Positions 7,064-13,506 of a stretch of 15,464 nt of DNA are shown piece after piece (position 1 is the stretch's first letter; each line of letters begins with the position of its first letter). The notes below the pieces were generated by a model. That model was not told the origin of the DNA. It made no database searches and saw nothing but the letters and a program-made list of their open reading frames with translations. This DNA is from Bacillota bacterium (GTDB taxonomy: Bacteria; Bacillota; Clostridia; Clostridiales; Clostridiaceae): the NCBI GenBank assembly GCA_023435985.1, contig JAEZKY010000150.1:1-15464 (forward strand), given 5' to 3'. Position numbers and translations under genes: made by a program.

Positions 7064-7969
7064 CTACTGTAGTGAATTATTTATTATTTCAATACATCTT
7101 TTCGTATTTTCATCCAATGGTACGCCTTCATACCATTCATTATTGCTATCACAATTAGCAAAATATTTAGCCTTTAATATTATTTCAGGTCTATATTCAA
7201 AATGTAATATATCAAAATGTCCCCATTTTCCACCCCAGACAAAATTGTTTTTTTCAAAGGCTTCGATTAATTCTTTTGGATATTCACATAATCTTTTCTT
7301 TCCATCTTCTTTTGAACTCCACTTCCAATAATCTCTTTTATCACTTTTTAAATCAATTGCAATGCCGTAAGAATGTGGACTTAACATTCCGGTACCTGAT
7401 ATAACTCTATAGTTAAAAGTTCCACTGGCCGGATAAAGAATACCTCCAATATCGCCGCGATTTTTTGCAAGTGGCATTAATTCTTTTAGAACAGCTTCTA
7501 ATGATGTATTTGCACTATTTTTGCTATTAAATTGATAATTTGTATATCCATATTTCAAGCTGGCTAAATTTTTTTCTACAGCACCTTTAGAATTCCCATA
7601 AACCTCACCCAAAAGCTCATAATGCCTAGTTCTTCCAGGATTAAAATTCTTATCCATAATATCATTTATAGTTCCTAAAGGGTAATCTTGTTCTAACATA
7701 TCTTGAATATCTGGATTTGCAAATTTCTCTTCATGATTCTTCTGCTTTTTATCGTCATAAATAATTTTTTTACCCGATTTCATAATTAAATAAACTTCAT
7801 CATCATTCTTTTTTTCCACACCAATAACATATTCTGGATATGCTAACATAAGTATTAAAATATCCTGCTTCATCTCGATATTATAATTTTTATCCTCAGA
7901 GGCTGATGTTGCAATTGGTATGTTACAAATTATCAATAAACATATTATAAAAGCATTACATTTCTTCAT
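7064..7969 (-). CDS. Exported M15-family zinc peptidase (D-Ala-D-Ala carboxypeptidase / L,D-endopeptidase type)
   Basis: M15 peptidases cut peptidoglycan stem peptides. This 301-residue protein has a signal peptide (hydrophobic 6-20, likely cut near ATSAS at 20-24), then about 90 residues without recognised features, and a C-terminal metallopeptidase domain. The zinc ligands are visible: His199 and Asp206 in SPHSYGIAID, and His256 in WGHFDILHFEYRP with Asp253 as catalytic residue (DxxH). This arrangement resembles the M15_4/M15C subgroup, which includes phage-type L-Ala-D-Glu endopeptidases, so bond specificity cannot be fixed from sequence. The ATG is preceded by AAGGTGGTGA at 6-base spacing. 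It is the first gene of a two-gene unit with the Amidase_6 protein. A roughly 230-base leader region upstream holds a weak promoter-like pair at 8061-8033. Confidence 0.88.
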   Translation of the reverse strand: MKKCNAFIICLLIICNIPIATSASEDKNYNIEMKQDILILMLAYPEYVIGVEKKNDDEVYLIMKSGKKIIYDDKKQKNHEEKFANPDIQDMLEQDYPLGTINDIMDKNFNPGRTRHYELLGEVYGNSKGAVEKNLASLKYGYTNYQFNSKNSANTSLEAVLKELMPLAKNRGDIGGILYPASGTFNYRVISGTGMLSPHSYGIAIDLKSDKRDYWKWSSKEDGKKRLCEYPKELIEAFEKNNFVWGGKWGHFDILHFEYRPEIILKAKYFANCDSNNEWYEGVPLDENTKRCIEIINNSLQ

Positions 7970-8032
7970 ATATATTCACCACCTTAAACCATATAAATAT
8001 ATACTGTCCCAAGAGTAGTCATACTATGTACG

Positions 8033-8061
8033 ATAATCTTTTATATACAAAAAAATAACAA
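8033..8061 (-). promoter_or_regulatory. Weak promoter candidate for the M15-Amidase_6 unit
   Basis: TTGTTA (8061-8056) and GATTAT (8038-8033) are 17 bases apart on the minus strand, each matching four of six consensus positions. It is the best pair I found in the 7970-8202 interval, but may not be the real promoter. Confidence 0.25.
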
Positions 8062-8100
8062 ATCGAAATTATAAAATTACTTTTTAATAGGAGAGCTTTC

Positions 8101-8160
8101 ATGCTAAAGCTAAATTTATTCCCATCACTAAAATTAATTTTATATTTGATTTGTTACTAG
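8101..8160 (+). CDS. Possible 19-residue hydrophobic small protein (speculative)
   Basis: A plus-strand frame MLKLNLFPSLKLILYLICY* has AGGAG seven bases before its ATG and sits in the 7970-8202 gap between minus-strand genes. It is short, hydrophobic and Leu-rich with a Lys near each half, as in small membrane peptides or type I toxins. There is no clear promoter, no visible antisense RNA and no homology I can name, and AT-rich DNA yields such frames by chance. It is the only plus-strand coding candidate I would keep. Confidence 0.18.
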   Translation: MLKLNLFPSLKLILYLICY

Positions 8161-8185
8161 ATTTTTAATTATAAATTTACTATGA

Positions 8186-8202
8186 AATTACAATGTGTAA
8201 TT
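8186..8202 (-). terminator. Weak hairpin after the 113-residue gene
   Basis: AATTACA (8186-8192) and TGTAATT (8196-8202) form a 7-bp AT-rich stem with a 3-base loop immediately after the stop. The downstream minus-strand sequence is A/T-rich without a clean T-run. This is possibly the transcript end of the 61/113-residue pair. Confidence 0.25.
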
Positions 8203-8544
8203 CTATTCTAACAACGAAATTACCCACTTATTACAAGCTATACACTTATGAACTGTTATAACAAATAAGTCAAATTTCTTATTAAGAGACATGACTCCCA
8301 TCGCATCTCTTTCTTCTTTAGTTATAAATTCATCATTTTCATCAATATATCCAATTATCTCAACTAAGTAATTTTTTTTAGTTTTGTCACAACATCCATT
8401 TGATCCGGCAACTTCGATTAATTCATAGTTTAAATCTGGACTTAATTCTTGAATTATCTCTATTATATCTTCATAGTCATTTATATTATCAATAAATTCT
8501 TCTTCATAAAATACTAGATCCTTAATCTTAAATAATTCTTTCAT
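8203..8544 (-). CDS. Hypothetical 113-residue protein with paired cysteines
   Basis: I do not recognise this protein. It is acidic in its first half, contains a Cys-Cys pair (51-52, SNGCCDK) and a C-terminal HKCIACNKW with Cys101 and Cys104. Together with His99 these could bind a metal, in the manner of a small zinc ribbon, or form disulphides. No signal peptide or membrane segment is seen, so it is likely cytoplasmic. Its ATG overlaps the TGA of the preceding 61-residue gene (ATGA at 8544-8541), so translation is probably coupled and the two proteins may act together. I have no function to propose. Confidence 0.7.
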   Translation of the reverse strand: MKELFKIKDLVFYEEEFIDNINDYEDIIEIIQELSPDLNYELIEVAGSNGCCDKTKKNYLVEIIGYIDENDEFITKEERDAMGVMSLNKKFDLFVITVHKCIACNKWVISLLE

Positions 8545-8726
8545 ATGTTCTGCTCCTCTATAAGCTTTTTCAATTTATTTTGAACTAACCACAACTTTTT
8601 CTGCTTTCTATTAAAAGCAACCATTCTATTTTTATTGTTTTTATTTTCATCTATGAGTTTTATATACTCAGCATCTGCTATTTTTAAGGCATCTTCAATT
8701 ACAAGAAGTTCCTCTTTAGTAAACAT
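8541..8726 (-). CDS. Hypothetical 61-residue charged helical protein
   Basis: I do not recognise this protein. It is rich in Lys, Glu, Asn and Leu, and nearly all of it (about 4-58) looks helical, with heptad-like spacing of Leu/Ile around LVIEDALKIADAEYIKLID and LWLVQNKLKKLIEE, suggesting a short coiled coil or helical hairpin. Start is well supported: GGAGGAG lies 6 bases before the ATG, with an extended -10 promoter about 36 bases upstream. It overlaps the next gene by 4 bases. Similar small helical proteins accompany phage or plasmid genes, but there is no direct evidence for that here. Confidence 0.72.
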   Translation of the reverse strand: MFTKEELLVIEDALKIADAEYIKLIDENKNNKNRMVAFNRKQKKLWLVQNKLKKLIEEQNI

Positions 8727-8761
8727 ATTATCTCCTCCATAAACTAAAATTTGCTCATAAT

Positions 8762-8770
8762 ATTATAACA
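8762..8770 (-). promoter_or_regulatory. Extended -10 promoter of the 61/113-residue pair
   Basis: Minus-strand TGTTATAAT (8770-8762) is a perfect TGnTATAAT extended -10 element. No convincing -35 box is present (T-rich TTTTTC region), as is common for extended -10 promoters. Distance to the start codon is about 35 bases. Confidence 0.55.
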
Positions 8771-8866
8771 TAAAGTATATAAAAGAAAAAAATAGAAAGA
8801 ATTTATTTTAACTATAAAGTATTTTATTCACAATTTAATGAAAAATATTTAAAAATGCTTATTAGC

Positions 8867-11047
8867 TTATTTTCTAAATTGAATTGTAACTTTAAATAAA
8901 TCTCCATCTATGTCTATATCAAATCTACCTCCTTGAACTTCTATAAAACTCTTTGCAATTGCAAGACCAAGCCCTGAACCTTCCGTATTTCTGGATTTAT
9001 CTCCCCTCTGAAATCTTTCTGCAATATCAAAAGCATTAAATGTGATTTCTTCTGCAGACATATTTCTCATAATAATTTCTACGTTTTCATCATTTTCAAC
9101 TATGTCTACATATACTCTAGAACCTTTCATTGCATATTTAGTAATATTATTTAATAGATTTTCAAAAATTCTAAAAGTCTTTTGACCATCAAGTTTTAGT
9201 ATGATTTTAGAACTTGGAAAATTATTTTTTATTCTCAAATCAGAATTTCTTATTTTATCCTCTAATTCTATTTGAGTCTGTTTCATTAACTCTACTATAT
9301 CTACATTTACTAAATTAAGTTTAATATCACCGCTAGTAGCTTTACTTACTTCAAATAAATCTTCTATTAAAAATTTTAATCTCTGAGATTTTTTATCAAT
9401 AGTATCTATATATAACCGGCGTTCTTCTTCAGATATATTTTCATTTTTTAATAAATCTACATAAGTTATTATTGAAGTTAGAGGTGTTTTCAAATCATGT
9501 GATACATTCGATATTAGTTCTGTCTTCATCTTTTGACTTTTAACTTCCTCATCTACTGCACGTTTAAAACCTTTTTGTATAATTTTTATTTGTTCTTTAA
9601 ATGGATTAAATAACCCCAAATCTTCATTTATTTCTACATCAAGATTTCCATCAGCAATTTGATTAGTAGACTTTAAAAGTATTTTGAATTTCATCCTTAC
9701 GTTATCTACATATTTTCTAAGCATAATAAATAATACTATTGAATACAATATTGATGCTACTATTCCGAAGAACCATATTATAGATATTATTGATAATATC
9801 ACAAAATTTATTAAAAGAACTTTTATAATAACTTTGTTAGACTTATCAGTCAAATCTATATGTTCTACATAATCAATTATGCTATCAGTAAACTTTTTTA
9901 ATAATTTGAATATTTTAATCACTAATAATTTTTCCTTGAAATATTTAACTATTCCAGTATTAAATATATACTTTAATACCATATCTCCTGCAAAAATGAA
10001 ATACAAGATTAATGTCCAAATAATGATGTTTACCACAATTGCTGTTGGATTTGCAATATTAGCTGTAATATATTGCCCCATCAGATCTTTTGCAAGCCTG
10101 CCTTTTAAGGTTTCTAAAATAACCTCTGGGGAAATAAACAACGAAAATAAAGCTCCAAATCCAAATATAATACAATTAATTTCAAATGGTATTTTAAAGA
10201 AAACATTAATTCCAAGAATATCGTTTCCTCTTTTATATGGAATCAATACTCCTAATATTAATGCACAAAATAATATTATTGTTATTATTTTATGAAAAAC
10301 ACTAGTATTCACTTTATTTAAGGAATTATCTACTATTACACTTATATTATCTGAATACTTTAAATCTTTAGAAATAGCATAAACAAAAGTTGCATTTTTG
10401 ATAGGATTTATTTTAATATTCTTATCTCCATCAATATTGTAACCCCATATATTTCTCAAATTAAATGATGAGAATGTATTTTTTATTGTATTTTCATCAG
10501 CGCCATAAACATTATTAATTGAAATCACGCCATTTTGATCATATTTTATAATCATATACCAAGCATATTTATCTTTTAGGTTACTATCGTTAGCATCACT
10601 TACTAACAAATTTAAATTATTATTAGTATTAGTCTTATTTTGAGAGGTATCATTTAGATAAACTAAATAATCAAGATTCCTTAGCCCATTGTTTAAATCA
10701 TCTTTCCATGAATTTAATTCATAATTAAAATTACGAATTAAATTTATATCATTAGTATATGCTTTGTCAGTAGCTCCTATATATATTTCATCTCCAGTTT
10801 GTTCTTCGCCAGTTTGTTGATTTATTATATCTTTATATAATACATAATTACTCCTATAAATATCTTCTAACAATTCATGATTCTCATAAGGGACTGAAGG
10901 CTCCTCACGCGTTAATTCTTCTATTTTAGGATATATACTAAAAATTCCAATGGACATTATTATAAATATTAAAAACGATATTATATTCTTACCATAAATT
11001 TTTATGCCATTTTTTGATTGTATTCTATTATTCATATCACTCATCAT
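8867..11047 (-). CDS. Large multi-pass membrane sensor histidine kinase
   Basis: This 726-residue protein senses a signal at the membrane and phosphorylates a response regulator. It has an N-terminal membrane segment (21-39), an extracellular region of about 210 residues (40-250) rich in Asn and Asp, about five further membrane segments (252-271, 288-306, 335-354, and two between 405 and 445), a HAMP-like linker (about 455-500), HisKA with phospho-acceptor His517 in SNVSHDLKTPLTS, and HATPase_c. The N-box is FENLLNNITKYAM (628-640) and G2 is GSGLGLAIAKSF (690-701) after RFQRGDKSRNTE. The DxGxG G1 box is missing: the equivalent site reads MRNMSAEE, a variant I have seen in other clostridial kinases. 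AAAGGAG precedes ATG 11047; ATG 11044 is equally spaced. No response regulator adjoins it in this window. Confidence 0.92.
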   Translation of the reverse strand: MMSDMNNRIQSKNGIKIYGKNIISFLIFIIMSIGIFSIYPKIEELTREEPSVPYENHELLEDIYRSNYVLYKDIINQQTGEEQTGDEIYIGATDKAYTNDINLIRNFNYELNSWKDDLNNGLRNLDYLVYLNDTSQNKTNTNNNLNLLVSDANDSNLKDKYAWYMIIKYDQNGVISINNVYGADENTIKNTFSSFNLRNIWGYNIDGDKNIKINPIKNATFVYAISKDLKYSDNISVIVDNSLNKVNTSVFHKIITIILFCALILGVLIPYKRGNDILGINVFFKIPFEINCIIFGFGALFSLFISPEVILETLKGRLAKDLMGQYITANIANPTAIVVNIIIWTLILYFIFAGDMVLKYIFNTGIVKYFKEKLLVIKIFKLLKKFTDSIIDYVEHIDLTDKSNKVIIKVLLINFVILSIISIIWFFGIVASILYSIVLFIMLRKYVDNVRMKFKILLKSTNQIADGNLDVEINEDLGLFNPFKEQIKIIQKGFKRAVDEEVKSQKMKTELISNVSHDLKTPLTSIITYVDLLKNENISEEERRLYIDTIDKKSQRLKFLIEDLFEVSKATSGDIKLNLVNVDIVELMKQTQIELEDKIRNSDLRIKNNFPSSKIILKLDGQKTFRIFENLLNNITKYAMKGSRVYVDIVENDENVEIIMRNMSAEEITFNAFDIAERFQRGDKSRNTEGSGLGLAIAKSFIEVQGGRFDIDIDGDLFKVTIQFRK

Positions 11048-11260
11048 ATAACTCCTTTAAACTCTATTAATTTCCATTTCAAACTTACATGTTACGCAGC
11101 ATTATAAAATCTAATACTTTTTATCTTCTACTCGAGTATTAATCTTATTATAATTTAATATCTTTAAGAATTTGGGACTATAAAAATAAAGAAATTCTAA
11201 AGAAATCATAAATGACAATTTAAAATTATTATATCAAAAAATAACTTTCCCAAATTAAAT

Positions 11261-11292
11261 AAAGGTAACAAAAGTTAGTTAATGTTACCTTT
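11261..11292. terminator. 10-bp inverted repeat upstream of the kinase, terminator- or attenuator-like
   Basis: AAAGGTAACA (11261-11270) and TGTTACCTTT (11283-11292) pair perfectly around a 12-base loop. The minus-strand tail TATTTAATTT is T-rich but interrupted. It lies about 210 bases before the kinase start, downstream of the candidate promoter at 11411-11406, so it could attenuate kinase transcription or be a protein-binding site. Confidence 0.35.
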
Positions 11293-11405
11293 TAATTTGC
11301 TATTATTATTGTTTTTCAACTTTATATCTATATTTTTATTTTCGCTCATACTCAAACTACTTTAAAATCTGTGAAAATGTGTATTATCCCCAAATATATA
11401 TTTTT

Positions 11406-11467
11406 ATTATACTTCAAAATCTAATAAAATATAGTAATTGTTTTTGACGAATTTTTGACGTCAAAAA
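11406..11467 (-). promoter_or_regulatory. Tandem 11-bp repeats upstream of a TATAAT, possible activator-controlled promoter
   Basis: TTTTTGACG occurs at 11441-11449 and 11452-11460, an 11-base period, and the second copy extends into a 16-base perfect palindrome TTTTTGACGTCAAAAA (11452-11467). On the minus strand the repeats lie about 30 bases before TATAAT (11411-11406), which has no good -35 box. Direct repeats of about one helical turn upstream of a promoter lacking a -35 are typical of sites for OmpR/PhoB-type regulators. No data show which protein binds; the kinase gene at 11047 would be the target. Confidence 0.35.
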
Positions 11468-11511
11468 ATAATAGCCGTGATAATTAATTCTGATCACGGC
11501 TATTATTTTTT
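11463..11511. terminator. Strong bidirectional intrinsic terminator
   Basis: Arms 11463-11481 and 11493-11511 are a perfect 19-bp inverted repeat with GC-rich core AGCCGTGAT and an 11-base loop. Six A residues at one end and six T residues at the other give a T-run on either strand. It would end minus-strand transcripts from the Ltp gene and the decayed frame upstream, about 57 bases past the latter's stop. Confidence 0.85.
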
Positions 11512-11567
11512 CTATCAATCTGCAGTAATACTAGTATATCTATTTGAATTTCATGCATGCCGAAAGC

Positions 11568-11852
11568 TCATTTCTTTTTAATTGCAATAATATCAATTAA
11601 ATCAGAATCTACACTTCTATCCACTATAGAAATTAAAGATTGCACTATCTCTAAATTTCTTACAGTAATATCATTAGCTTTAATCATTATATAAATAGTG
11701 TGTGCATCATTTTTAAATTTCTTATGTTCATACTGCTTGGCGCTCTTTTCTAAGTAGTATCTATCTTATATATAATATTCTTTCCCTGCTAAGTTTTTTA
11801 TTTCGGGGCTTCTAACTTCATGATGAAGTAAATAAATATTATTTTTAATTTT
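11568..11852 (-). pseudogene. Decayed gene remnant with an in-frame stop
   Basis: A minus-strand frame of about 94 codons reads like protein but is broken by one TAA at 11768-11766. Upstream of it is HHEVRSPEIKNLAGKEYYI; downstream are DRYYLEKSAKQYEHKKFKND, then HTIYIMIKANDITVRNLEIV, and an end near SDLIDIIAIKKK at TGA 11570-11568. No ATG, GTG or TTG opens the first part, so its 5' end is lost; it collides with the end of the Ltp gene at 11845. An ATG at codon 50 of the frame could at most give 39 residues and lacks a Shine-Dalgarno site. Mixed charged/hydrophobic composition and the terminator that follows argue it was once a gene. I do not recognise the family. Confidence 0.5.
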
Positions 11853-12429
11853 CTAAATTATTTACAGCATATTGTGCTTCTTCTTCAGTAAATTTTTCTC
11901 CAGCATCTGACACTAATTGGTCATGTATAGCACCCTTAGACATACTCATTTCATTTTGATATATTTTAGCTTTTGCTAATGCATTCTTTTTCCAATCTGT
12001 TTTTACATTTTCTATAGCATATTGTGCAGCTTCTTCAGTAAATTTTTCCCCAGCATCTGATGTTAATTGTTGATATAAGCCTTTTTTAGAAAAATTCATT
12101 ATGTTAGCGTAACTATCTGCTTTTTTTAATGCTGATTGATATTCCTTGGGTATATTCTCCTTTGTAGTATCTTTGGCCTTTTCTTGTTTAGATTCATCTT
12201 TATTGGCATTGGCAGTTGATGTGTTAGTAGTTTCTTGAGATTCATCTGTTGTATTCTTACCTTTGTTTCCTCTTGGTGCCAAAGCACCTATTATCACTAC
12301 CAGAACAATTAATATAAACCACCATCTTTTAAAAATAGGCTTTTTATTTTTTGCCCCACAACTTGGACACGCTTTGGCATTTTTATCCATTTCATTCCCA
12401 CATGTTTTACATCTAATCATTTTAGACAT
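11845..12429 (-). CDS. Zinc-ribbon, single-pass membrane protein with two Ltp-type repeats
   Basis: The 194-residue protein starts with a zinc ribbon (Cys7, Cys10, Cys21, Cys24), then a membrane segment at 36-51 and a Ser/Thr/Asn/Lys-rich linker (52-92). Two C-terminal repeats of about 48 residues follow (94-145 and 146-194); both contain SDAGEKFTEE followed by AQYA. These repeats match the Ltp (host cell surface-exposed lipoprotein) family, known from the superinfection-exclusion lipoprotein of Streptococcus thermophilus phage TP-J34, though such repeats also occur in ordinary clostridial surface proteins. Topology would put the zinc ribbon inside and the repeats outside. I chose ATG 12429 because GGGGGG lies 7 bases upstream; an in-frame ATG at 12444 overlaps that site and has none of its own. 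It is a single-gene unit next to a phage-type lysis operon. Confidence 0.82.
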   Translation of the reverse strand: MSKMIRCKTCGNEMDKNAKACPSCGAKNKKPIFKRWWFILIVLVVIIGALAPRGNKGKNTTDESQETTNTSTANANKDESKQEKAKDTTKENIPKEYQSALKKADSYANIMNFSKKGLYQQLTSDAGEKFTEEAAQYAIENVKTDWKKNALAKAKIYQNEMSMSKGAIHDQLVSDAGEKFTEEEAQYAVNNLEN

Positions 12430-12456
12430 TAATATTCCCCCCATTTTTTAAAAGCT

Positions 12457-12495
12457 ATACAACACAATTGTATAATATTTCTATAATACGGACAA
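12457..12495 (-). promoter_or_regulatory. Promoter of the Ltp gene with an operator-like inverted repeat
   Basis: TTGTCC (12495-12490) and TACAAT (12472-12467) are 17 bases apart on the minus strand. The inverted repeat ATACAA-TTGTG-TTGTAT (12473-12457) overlaps the -10 box and extends to the start site, where a bound repressor would block transcription. The leader to ATG 12429 is about 30 bases. Confidence 0.5.
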
Positions 12496-12586
12496 GTTTT
12501 CCATAAAATAAAATAGATGATGTACAATAATTATTCTTTAATTACCTCACCTATCTTTTAATTTAATATGCAGATATAAATTTTGA

Positions 12587-12622
12587 AATAAAAAAATAAA
12601 GGTAGACTAAGTATTTCTACCT
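12587..12622 (-). terminator. Intrinsic terminator of the lysis operon
   Basis: AGGTAGA (12622-12616 on the minus strand) and TCTACCT (12606-12600) form a 7-bp stem with a 9-base loop, followed by TTATTTTTTTATT (12599-12587). It lies about 60 bases after the endolysin stop. Confidence 0.72.
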
Positions 12623-12681
12623 AACCTACCTCTTATGTACGGCGTAAATATGTGCAATTTAGCCATACTTATTATAATATA

Positions 12682-13494
12682 CTAAACATTTCCTGTATAG
12701 TCAGAATTTAAAAATAACACAGCTTCTGAAGTTCTTCTTTTATAAAGTCCTGCAGATCTAACTCCGTTTGCATTACTCCAAGCTTGAAAATTAGCCATAA
12801 TTATATCACTATCTCTTACACCTGCAATAACATTCTTGTAAAGAGTTGAACCTAACAATGCGGCCACGCCACAATTATATGCAAAGGAAATAAGGCTATC
12901 TAGTTGTGACTGGTTCAAAGATACACCCTTACTATTTAAATCTGCAATTATTGTATTTGCGCAGTCTGCTGCTTCATCTTTAACCCATTGTGCTGCTTCA
13001 TCTTCTGTGCATGTTGTACTAAGTGGATTAGATGAATTAAATGCATTAGGCATAGCGCTATAAGTTGTACCATATCCAATTGTAATGTATCTTTCATCAT
13101 TTGGATAATAAGGATCATATTGTGCTTGCGACCAAAAACCTTCCCATGAACCTATAAATTTAGCACCATTATCAGACAGTCCTGTTTCTTGCATAGCTCC
13201 AGTACTATCAAACGAATAATTTTTATCATCGATAGTATATGAACCATTTGCATACATAGCACCATCTGTATTAAGGTAATACCACTTTCCATTATCCTTA
13301 ATCCAACCTGTCTGCATCTGACCATTAGAATTTAAGTAATACCATTTATTATTGGTAGGATCCTGAACCCATCCAAGAAGCATTTCACCAGCAGTATTGA
13401 AATAATACCAATAGTCTCCTACCTTATACCATCCAACTGCTAATGTTCCATCATCTTTTATAAGATTCCATATTGTTCTTTGATTCCATTTCAT
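12682..13494 (-). CDS. Endolysin: N-terminal choline-binding repeats plus C-terminal GH24 lysozyme
   Basis: This 270-residue protein would degrade peptidoglycan glycan strands at the end of a lysis programme. Residues about 15-105 carry four cell-wall/choline-binding-type repeats (GWYKVGDYWYYFNTAGEM, GWVQDPTNNKWYYLNSNGQM, GWIKDNGKWYYLNTDGAM and a weaker fourth). Residues about 106-262 are a phage-type lysozyme: catalytic Glu118 in GSWEGF, the TIGYGTT block at 138-144 (usually GYGHT, so the His is Thr), SFAYNCGVAAL near 203-213, and a RRTSEAVLF end at 253-261. The repeat-first order is less common than catalytic-first. No signal peptide, so it depends on the holin for export. AGGAGG precedes the ATG; the holin stop is 12 bases upstream. 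The operon order is xhlA, holin, endolysin. Confidence 0.9.
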   Translation of the reverse strand: MKWNQRTIWNLIKDDGTLAVGWYKVGDYWYYFNTAGEMLLGWVQDPTNNKWYYLNSNGQMQTGWIKDNGKWYYLNTDGAMYANGSYTIDDKNYSFDSTGAMQETGLSDNGAKFIGSWEGFWSQAQYDPYYPNDERYITIGYGTTYSAMPNAFNSSNPLSTTCTEDEAAQWVKDEAADCANTIIADLNSKGVSLNQSQLDSLISFAYNCGVAALLGSTLYKNVIAGVRDSDIIMANFQAWSNANGVRSAGLYKRRTSEAVLFLNSDYTGNV

Positions 13495-13506
13495 ATTATC
13501 TACCTC

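Noticed and set aside
7922..7969. Lipoprotein reading of the M15 peptidase (Cys15 in the signal peptide)
   Set aside because: Residues before the cysteine (Leu-Ile-Ile) lack the small residue expected at -1 of a lipobox; an ordinary signal peptide fits better.
9684..10295. Plus-strand open frames opposite the histidine kinase membrane region
   Set aside because: Their Ile/Asn-rich sequence mirrors the membrane segments of the kinase on the other strand; no start signals.
11275..11349. A 24-codon minus-strand frame (starting MSENKNIDIKLKNNNN) ending in the loop of the 11261-11292 hairpin, considered as a leader peptide
   Set aside because: No Shine-Dalgarno site and low-complexity Asn/Lys content expected by chance in AT-rich DNA.
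11444..11472. Plus-strand promoter TTGACG-17-AATAAT
   Set aside because: Transcription would start inside the 19-bp terminator stem and no plus-strand gene follows.
12608..12667. A 19-codon minus-strand frame (starting MAKLHIFTPY) after the endolysin
   Set aside because: No ribosome site; it ends within the terminator hairpin of the lysis operon.
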